Source of the DNA: an uncultured Acidobacteriota bacterium
GTDB lineage: Bacteria; Acidobacteriota; CAIWXX01
Reading direction: 5' to 3'
Assembly: GCA_903916735.1 (NCBI GenBank)
Contig: CAIWXX010000164.1
Span: 62,001-126,000 of the forward strand
DNA length: 64,000 nt
In this document: positions 55,675-61,767 of the stretch, piece by piece
Layout: each line of letters begins with the position of its first letter
Numbering within the stretch: position 1 is the stretch's first letter
The notes under the pieces: model-generated
Seen by the model: only the letters and a program-made list of their open reading frames with translations
Databases searched by the model: none
What the model was told of the DNA's origin: nothing
Made by a program: the position numbers and the translations under genes

Positions 55675-57036
55675 CTAGCCTTCAATAATAAAGGTCGGCA
55701 CCTGAGCCCCGCCATGTGCTATATCGAAGAAGGACGACGCTGAAAGACGGGCCTGAATGCCTCCGACGCTTTTTCCGGCGAACACGTACGAGCCCGTGTC
55801 GACGAGCATATCTTTAAGCCGGAGATTATCACGTGTATCGGGGAATAGCTCTCTGCGGACATCGATCCTTTGTTGGACCACGTAGTCGCCTTCCATTGCC
55901 TTGCGGATTTGCAGGTTCCACTCATCCTGTTCCGTTTCCCATCCGATCGCGATACCGGATTCCTCGCTATCGTCATTCGGCTTTAAAACAAGTTTCCGTC
56001 GATTGCCTTCGATGTAAGCGAGCAGCTCGATTTCCTTGCCATTCAGTATGACGCGGCGATCGGTCACTTTCCTGGTCCAGGGGATATATTCAAGCACGGC
56101 TTGCTTGATGGCGGGCGACATGGCTGCCTGTATCTGATCCTCATAAAGCGCGGCAAAGACAGCTTTTTTGTGAAGGATCATCGTCCGGAACGAATTGACG
56201 ATGCAAACTTTCCCCGCCTTGCCGGCCTCGGCCATCGGAAGACAATCCTTCAGGCGCGCCTGCATCTCGTGAAGACGTAGTGCCCGGTACACGAGATCGA
56301 TGCGGAAGTCGCGATAGTAAAGCTTGCCTTTTCGGAGCTCCAAATGGCGTGGATCGCAGATGATCACCTTGAAGCCATGGCTTTGGATTGAATCCTTAAT
56401 GAGCTCGAGTTCGGAGCGGGTTTGAGAATCTTCCCATGAAATGATCGCGATCTGAGGCTTATTTTTCCCACCCCACTGCTTGTAAGATGCAATCAGCGTA
56501 TGGACAAGCGATGGTTGGCTTGCCACAAAACGCACTTTCCGGGTTTTCCGGAACTGCTTGAACAGTGGAAGATGGGAAAAGGCCTCGGCCATTGCATCGT
56601 CATATCCTATGCCGCTTGGGAATTCAGCGTTGAAATCGATAAACTTAAAAGAGGCCGGCGTGAAAAACGAATCCAGCCGGGCCATGGCAGAAGCCGCTTT
56701 GAAGCCTGGATCAAATCGTATGAGCTGTTTCTCGATGTCGTTCAGACCGAGCCAGTCAAGCCACTTGCTGTCGGAGAGGGCTTTTTCCACGACCAGATCG
56801 AATGCCGGTCGCATGAGCTTAACGACGGCTCGGATCTGTTCATATTCCGGGCGCGATAGAAAGAAGGGACGCAGAAACGGGCAGATGAGGCGATCCCCGG
56901 AAGCAAGACCGCGCTGCCGCATTTCGTCGTGCAACCGGGCAACACCCTCAATGGCGGCGCTCCGGTCCCTGGCAATGAGAGCGTGATAGTCCTTGATTGC
57001 AAGCTGCACGGGTGAAATATCGAGATCGATCGGCAT
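55675..57036 (-). CDS. circularly permuted-type ATP-grasp protein
   Basis: A 453-residue protein. The C-terminal half carries ATP-grasp-like motifs: LVLKPNDDSEESGIAIG (ATP-binding Lys352), DYVVQQRIDVRRELFP, and near the end GSYVFAGKSVGGIQARLSAS. The N-terminal part (ICPFLRPFFLSRPEYEQIRA, FIDFNAEFPSG) precedes a Rossmann-like segment (IAIISW.., VIICDPRHLELR). This order resembles the circularly permuted ATP-grasp proteins related to glutathionylspermidine synthase. Such enzymes form amide bonds through an acyl phosphate. The ATG at 57036 is eleven bases after the previous gene. The paralogue at 52,176 lacks the key lysine. Confidence 0.72.
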   Translation of the reverse strand: MPIDLDISPVQLAIKDYHALIARDRSAAIEGVARLHDEMRQRGLASGDRLICPFLRPFFLSRPEYEQIRAVVKLMRPAFDLVVEKALSDSKWLDWLGLNDIEKQLIRFDPGFKAASAMARLDSFFTPASFKFIDFNAEFPSGIGYDDAMAEAFSHLPLFKQFRKTRKVRFVASQPSLVHTLIASYKQWGGKNKPQIAIISWEDSQTRSELELIKDSIQSHGFKVIICDPRHLELRKGKLYYRDFRIDLVYRALRLHEMQARLKDCLPMAEAGKAGKVCIVNSFRTMILHKKAVFAALYEDQIQAAMSPAIKQAVLEYIPWTRKVTDRRVILNGKEIELLAYIEGNRRKLVLKPNDDSEESGIAIGWETEQDEWNLQIRKAMEGDYVVQQRIDVRRELFPDTRDNLRLKDMLVDTGSYVFAGKSVGGIQARLSASSFFDIAHGGAQVPTFIIEG

Positions 57037-57047
57037 GGATGTTGTGC

Positions 57048-57989
57048 TCAATCGCGGGCCATCTCGCCGCTCAGGAACCGGCCCCATCGCAATTCTCTGG
57101 ATCGGGGCTTGCCGTGGAGGGCATAATCAATCGCCATATCGGCCATCAATTCTACGATCTGTTCAAAATAAAAGGGTGTGATACTTTCTGGATCGAATTC
57201 AGGCACGGGATTCGTGAAATCAACAACGTAGGGGGTGCCGTCGACGATCGCGAAGTCGACGGTGTTGATCTCATAGCCGAGCGCTTCGTTGATAGTCCGG
57301 GCGTCGTGGATGACCCGCGCCCCGGTTTCCGCTGACAAGTGCTGGTGATCAACGTGATAGTGGCGGTTGTGCGGATCGTATTTAACCGGGATGATATTGT
57401 CCTTCCCGATGCAAAAACACCGGATGAAGTGCTCATAGTCGATCTTCTTTTGCAGCATCATGCATTGCTGACCTGTCTGGTCGTAACAATGCCAGAGCTC
57501 ATCCATATTCGAAACTATTGAAAAGTCATCTGGTGTGATTGTTGCCGAAATTGGTCTCAAAATGGCTGGAAATCCAACGTAATCGGCAAGTTGCCACCAA
57601 TCGATGGGATACTTCAGGTTGCGGAGCGATTCGGATGTGATACGCTGGGGGTAGTCCTTGGATGGAATCACGGCCGATCGAGGGACGGTCAAACCAAGGT
57701 GATGCGCGAGCGAAAATCCAAAAAATCGGTCGTCTGCTGAGGCCCAGAATGGATTGTTGATGACGATCGACCCCTGAAGCACAGCCCATTTCAAATAAGC
57801 GCGGTAATAGGGAATATCCAGAGGACTGCGGTCGATGATGACCGCGTATTCAGATGGATCCTCGGCCTTCGTCCCGCCCAGAAGTACAGTTTCAGCACGG
57901 ATTTCGCCGACGGCTTTCCCGTTGATGCGGTCAACAAATGCTGCCGGGAAACTGCGCTCCCGGCCATACAGGATCCCGATTTTCTTCAC
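57048..57989 (-). CDS. RimK-like ATP-grasp protein
   Basis: A 313-residue soluble enzyme. After an N-terminal domain (MKKIGILYGRERSFPAAFVD) come ATP-grasp features: GFPAILRPISATITPDD in the position of the Lys-containing strand but with Arg in place of Lys, CMMLQKKIDYEHFIRCFCIG, and NTVDFAIVDGTPYVVDFTNP, where the metal ligands usually written ExN appear as D-x-T followed by Asn. It resembles a group of uncharacterised ATP-grasp proteins rather than RimK itself. It is the first gene of the minus-strand cluster, eleven bases before the permuted ATP-grasp gene. Substrate unknown. Confidence 0.78.
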   Translation of the reverse strand: MKKIGILYGRERSFPAAFVDRINGKAVGEIRAETVLLGGTKAEDPSEYAVIIDRSPLDIPYYRAYLKWAVLQGSIVINNPFWASADDRFFGFSLAHHLGLTVPRSAVIPSKDYPQRITSESLRNLKYPIDWWQLADYVGFPAILRPISATITPDDFSIVSNMDELWHCYDQTGQQCMMLQKKIDYEHFIRCFCIGKDNIIPVKYDPHNRHYHVDHQHLSAETGARVIHDARTINEALGYEINTVDFAIVDGTPYVVDFTNPVPEFDPESITPFYFEQIVELMADMAIDYALHGKPRSRELRWGRFLSGEMARD

Positions 57990-58501
57990 GTGCCTGGAAT
58001 TCCCCTGTTCCTGTCATTACGGCGAATGTTTAGTATATCTCAATTCACCCGGTGCGACAATATCGTGTTATGGAAAAAGCAGGATGGCATCAAAACCAAG
58101 CCGGTGCCTCATCAGGAAATTTTAGATTGGCGAATTCTAAGTAAAAAGCAAAAAGTAAAAATGAAAACCTCAATCAACACGTTTCCAGAAATTATTGCTT
58201 TTTGCTTTTCATTTTTTACTTCGCAAAATCAGCGCATGATTGCCGACTTCGACGTGGCCTTGATGGGGAAAGACGGGTTGTCGATCATAGCGGTCATTCT
58301 AATGTGCATTCGTGGAATGTTGGAAATGGATATTCTGTGGCGATTTTATTCTGTGTGTCACCTGACTGGCGATGACAATGTATCAACTGCCAAGCAATTC
58401 GAGTGCCCGACTCATTAGAAGCTTGCGATAATCAGCAAGGCAGTGCTAAATTCAATATGAGGCTGGGGATTTCCCCTATCCCATTTTGTTGAGTGAAACA
58501 G
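57990..58501. other. 512-bp divergent intergenic region with AT-rich inverted repeat
   Basis: Lies between the ATP-grasp cluster (minus) and nadE (plus). AAGTAAAAATGAAAA at 58153-58167 is the inverse of TTTTCATTTTTTACTT at 58206-58221, with one base of slippage. The wider arms (58141-58168 and 58197-58224) also share AAAAAGC-type runs. An open frame across this region (57990-58418) is judged accidental. The region must contain both promoters. Confidence 0.55.
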
Positions 58502-60148
58502 ATGAAGATTGCAATTGCACAGATCAACACGACGATCGGAGATTTCTATGGCAATGCCGAAAAAATCCTGGCCTATGCACGAAAGGCGAAGCGGCGGAGA
58601 TGCGATTTGGCCATTTTCCCGGAACTTGCCATCTGCGGATATCCACCGCGCGATCTCGTCGATCGGGAGCATTTTACAGAATCAAACCTGGTCGCCCTGG
58701 ATTCTGTCGCCCGGCGGCTCCCCTCAAATTTAGCCGCGATGGTCGGATTCATCGATCACAATAGCTCAACCACCGGAAAGCCACTCTACAATGCTGTGGC
58801 TGTTCTGCGTGATGGGAATCGTGTCTCGACTCACTATAAGTCTCTCCTTCCAACATATGATGTCTTTGATGAAGGTCGGTATTTTGAACCTGCCGACCGG
58901 GTGACACCGGTGATACTCAACGGTTTGAAACTGGGCGTTACGATCTGCGAAGACATCTGGAACGATAAGCATCTCTGGCGGAAACGCCTCTATCATCAGG
59001 ATCCGATCGAAAAAATCGCTCGGGAAAATATCGACCTTCTTATCAATATTTCGGCTTCTCCATTTTCAGAGAAGAAACAGGAGCTCCGCGAACAGATCCT
59101 CAAGGAGATTGCGACCGAACTGAAAGTTCCGGTTGTCTATGCGAACCTGGTCGGAGGCAACGACAGCCTCATTTTCGATGGGGCGAGTTTTGTTATTGGC
59201 AGCGATGGCAAGAAGCTCGCCCAGGCCTTCGACTTTGAAGAGGATCTGATCGTGTTTTCAGTTGAAACAGGCGTAGGCGATTTTCGGCCGATTTGTGCTG
59301 AGCCGATTGAATCCATCTACAAGGCTCTCGTGCTCGGCACCCTCGATTATTGCCGCAAGTGCGGATTCAAAAGCGCGATTGTTGGACTTTCAGGCGGCAT
59401 CGATTCGGCTCTGGTTGCTTGCATCGCCGCCGAGGCCCTTGGTCCCCGCAACGTTCTGGGCGTCACCATGCCATCGCCTTTTTCATCGAAGGGGAGTACC
59501 GAGGATTCCGAGAAGCTGGCCAGGAATCTCGGCATCGGCTTCGATACCGTACCCATCAGTCCAATCTATCGGACCTATCTGCGGTGCCTCGCTCCAATCA
59601 TGAAAAAACGACAGGCGGATGTGACTGAGGAAAACCTGCAAGCCCGAATCCGCGGCACAATCCTCATGGCCATCTCCAACAAGTTCGGTCACCTGGTTCT
59701 CAGTACCGGGAATAAATCCGAATTGGCCGTCGGCTACTGCACGCTCTACGGCGACATGTGCGGCGGCCTTGCGGTTATCTCAGATGTTCCCAAGCTGATG
59801 GTCTACCAGTTGGCGAATTACATCAATCGAGAGCGCGAGATTATTCCATCGCCTATTTTTTCCAAAGCGCCATCCGCTGAGCTTCGTCCCAATCAGAAAG
59901 ATGAAGACAGCCTGCCGCCGTACCGGCTGCTTGATCCCATAATCAGGATGTATGTCGAAGAGAACCTGCGACGGTCGCAGATTGCCGTCCAGGGATTTGA
60001 TCCGAAGCTTGTCGATAAGGTTGTCCGGCTCATCCATGTAAATGAATATAAGCGCCAACAGGCGGCGCCGGGGCTGAGGGTGACATCCCGAGCCTTCGGC
60101 TTTGGACGCCGTTGCCCGATCGCTGAAAAATTCCGAGGCGGCGCTTGA
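58502..60148 (+). CDS. nadE: glutamine-dependent NAD+ synthetase
   Basis: Last step of NAD synthesis. N-terminal amidase of the nitrilase fold: MKIAIAQINTTIGDFYGNAE, FPELAICGYPPRDL, YKSLLPTYDVFDEGRYF and the catalytic cysteine in TICEDIWND. C-terminal synthetase: IVGLSGGIDSALVACIAAEA, LSTGNKSELAVGYCTLYGDM. 548 residues. The ATG at 58502 begins the conserved first strand; GTG 58493 is three codons upstream. A GC-rich hairpin (CCCCCCT 60168-60174 / AGGGGGG 60202-60208) follows the gene. Confidence 0.96.
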   Translation: MKIAIAQINTTIGDFYGNAEKILAYARKAKRRRCDLAIFPELAICGYPPRDLVDREHFTESNLVALDSVARRLPSNLAAMVGFIDHNSSTTGKPLYNAVAVLRDGNRVSTHYKSLLPTYDVFDEGRYFEPADRVTPVILNGLKLGVTICEDIWNDKHLWRKRLYHQDPIEKIARENIDLLINISASPFSEKKQELREQILKEIATELKVPVVYANLVGGNDSLIFDGASFVIGSDGKKLAQAFDFEEDLIVFSVETGVGDFRPICAEPIESIYKALVLGTLDYCRKCGFKSAIVGLSGGIDSALVACIAAEALGPRNVLGVTMPSPFSSKGSTEDSEKLARNLGIGFDTVPISPIYRTYLRCLAPIMKKRQADVTEENLQARIRGTILMAISNKFGHLVLSTGNKSELAVGYCTLYGDMCGGLAVISDVPKLMVYQLANYINREREIIPSPIFSKAPSAELRPNQKDEDSLPPYRLLDPIIRMYVEENLRRSQIAVQGFDPKLVDKVVRLIHVNEYKRQQAAPGLRVTSRAFGFGRRCPIAEKFRGGA

Positions 60149-60167
60149 ATCTACTATTTGGGCCACG

Positions 60168-60208
60168 CCCCCCTCATTCCCTGATGACCCGGTAATTCCT
60201 CAGGGGGG
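60168..60208. terminator. possible hairpin between nadE and the thioredoxin gene
   Basis: CCCCCCT (60168-60174) pairs with AGGGGGG (60202-60208) across a 27-nt loop. It lies between convergent genes and could end transcripts from either side. No T-run follows on either strand, so confidence is low. Confidence 0.35.
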
Positions 60209-60300
60209 GTTGTCACGAGAACGTTCATCGGCCGGAGTGTGAAAGGCCGCGAGTCATCACTGGGACTATGACCTTGCCGCAAGAATTCGTTAGAACCAGA

Positions 60301-60816
60301 CTACGGCAATTCAGGTTCGATCTGTTTGATCAAACTCACGAGGTCTTTTTCGACAGACTCCTTCGGGTTTTCCACAATGGTGCCCATTTCCGTGCCTCCA
60401 ACCAGAACCACGAAGGTCGGGATGGCTTGCAATTTCCTGCCGTTCACCGGTGGTCTTTCTTCGCCCTCTTTCTTCCGTGCAACATTCCAAAATTCAATTT
60501 CGATGGAAGCATTCTTGGCAAGTTCGAGCGTCTTGATGAGTTTCGGCACATTGGTTTCGCTATCAGAGCACCAATACCCGTAATAGGCTTGGATGGCTAC
60601 AGGCGATTCGACATGTTTGAGGTAATCAATCGAAAGCGAATCCGGCTGGTAAGCATCAGCCAGCGACGCCCAGGTGGGATTCATCTTGAAAAGCTGATCG
60701 ATTGTCACCTTCCCGTAAATAATGTCCGACGTCTCGGGGGCTTTTTCTGCGGCAGCGATGACTGTCGTCGCCGCGATCAATCCTGTGAGAACCATGATGA
60801 TATTTCGAATCGCCAT
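60301..60816 (-). CDS. exported thioredoxin-fold protein with incomplete redox motif
   Basis: A 171-residue protein with a signal peptide (IIMVLTGLIAATTVIAAAE). The thioredoxin fold is clear: SPVAIQAYYGYWCSDSETNV, an early strand and helix, FWNVARKKE, and RKLQAIPTFVVLVGGTEMG with the cis-proline. The active-site position reads WCSDSE, so only the first cysteine of CxxC is kept and the second is Ser. It can bind thiols but cannot act as a normal dithiol oxidoreductase. I use the ATG at 60816 because TAGGAGG is seven bases upstream; the open frame extends farther. It follows an unknown exported-protein gene by 25 bases. Confidence 0.85.
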   Translation of the reverse strand: MAIRNIIMVLTGLIAATTVIAAAEKAPETSDIIYGKVTIDQLFKMNPTWASLADAYQPDSLSIDYLKHVESPVAIQAYYGYWCSDSETNVPKLIKTLELAKNASIEIEFWNVARKKEGEERPPVNGRKLQAIPTFVVLVGGTEMGTIVENPKESVEKDLVSLIKQIEPELP

Positions 60817-60841
60817 AGCCAGGCCTCCTAACGGCTTAATT

Positions 60842-61465
60842 CTAATGCTTCTGGTGATTGCCTTTGACGGCGTCCTGGGCTGTCGTCCATCCGATATCGA
60901 CCTTACCGTCAACGAATGCGCTCTTGCAAAAATCTCTAAAAACCGTGGCGGCAACTTCATTCGCATTGGAGTAGTAGTCACTCAGATCGTCGTTCCAATA
61001 CTGGATGACGTCCTTTTTCATTTCGATGAAAAGGTCAGGGGCCATCGGTGTGTCCTCCATCCGGTGGATTGTGGAAAAGTAAGGATTTGCGCCGAGCACG
61101 TTAGTGAAATGCTTACGAATATTGACGACCGGACCTTTATCGGCGGCTTCCTCAACCGGCAATGCTTCATTCCCGTCAGGACCGAGGACCCTGATGATGA
61201 TGTGTAAATTGCCGATCCTATGGTCGCGTTTGAGGACGATGGAGAGCGATCCGGCGATCGCAGCGGAACACCCCTTCACGTCGATAAAATAATCATCGGA
61301 CCCCTGGTTTTGATAGATATTCCCGACATGAACGCATGGGCCGGCGCCGATGGATTTCAGGAGTCTCTTTTGCAGAGTGTACTCCGGCGGGCTGAGCGCC
61401 CACACCTGTCCAATCACCAATGCGCTGATCACGACCCCGAACGCGACTCGTCCTACTGTCTTCAT
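60842..61465 (-). CDS. exported protein of unknown function beside thioredoxin
   Basis: A 207-residue protein with a signal peptide (VGRVAFGVVISALVIGQVWA). The mature part is mixed alpha/beta with three cysteines (GPCVHVG, VKGCSAAIAG, RDFCKSAF) and no motifs I know. AGGAGGA is seven bases before the ATG at 61465, strong evidence for the start. It is cotranscribed with the thioredoxin-like protein, which suggests that one could act on the other. Confidence 0.75.
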   Translation of the reverse strand: MKTVGRVAFGVVISALVIGQVWALSPPEYTLQKRLLKSIGAGPCVHVGNIYQNQGSDDYFIDVKGCSAAIAGSLSIVLKRDHRIGNLHIIIRVLGPDGNEALPVEEAADKGPVVNIRKHFTNVLGANPYFSTIHRMEDTPMAPDLFIEMKKDVIQYWNDDLSDYYSNANEVAATVFRDFCKSAFVDGKVDIGWTTAQDAVKGNHQKH

Positions 61466-61767
61466 CACTTCGTCCTCCTTTGATATTGATCTATTGTACT
61501 ATCAGTTTGGAAAAGATGCGACTTTTTCAGCGTGCTCAGGGTGCATGACAAAATTGCCGCCGGCAATAAAATCCCTTGACAGTCGCAGATGAACACGGAT
61601 GAACACAGATCGGATATCTCGGTATCCGTGTTTGACTGTGGTTCCATTGTACTTCAGTTTCATCAGTTCAAATATCTTCTGATTAATCACCGATCATGCT
61701 TTGACGTGACTGTGATCAAGGGTATCCGATGTAGCCCTGATGTCGGGTAGAATGTCAATCGCAGTTG
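61466..61767. other. 302-bp divergent intergenic region with repeat element
   Basis: Lies between the minus-strand exported protein and hrpA. It contains GATGAACAC twice in tandem (61588-61596, 61598-61606), a perfect hexamer hairpin CGGATA/TATCCG (61611-61616/61623-61628), and outer complementary pieces (ACAGTC at 61580 and GACTGT at 61634). The GATGAACACGGATGAACACAG-like text is a common kind of extragenic repeat in environmental genomes. It must also hold promoters for both flanking genes. Confidence 0.5.

Noticed and set aside
57990-58418. 142-residue open frame in the region before nadE
   Set aside because: Spans the AT-rich inverted repeat; no ribosome site and low-complexity Lys/Phe text from the repeat arms.
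60268-60831. 187-residue open frame on the plus strand
   Set aside because: Covers the minus-strand thioredoxin gene, which has a signal peptide, a fold and a good ribosome site.
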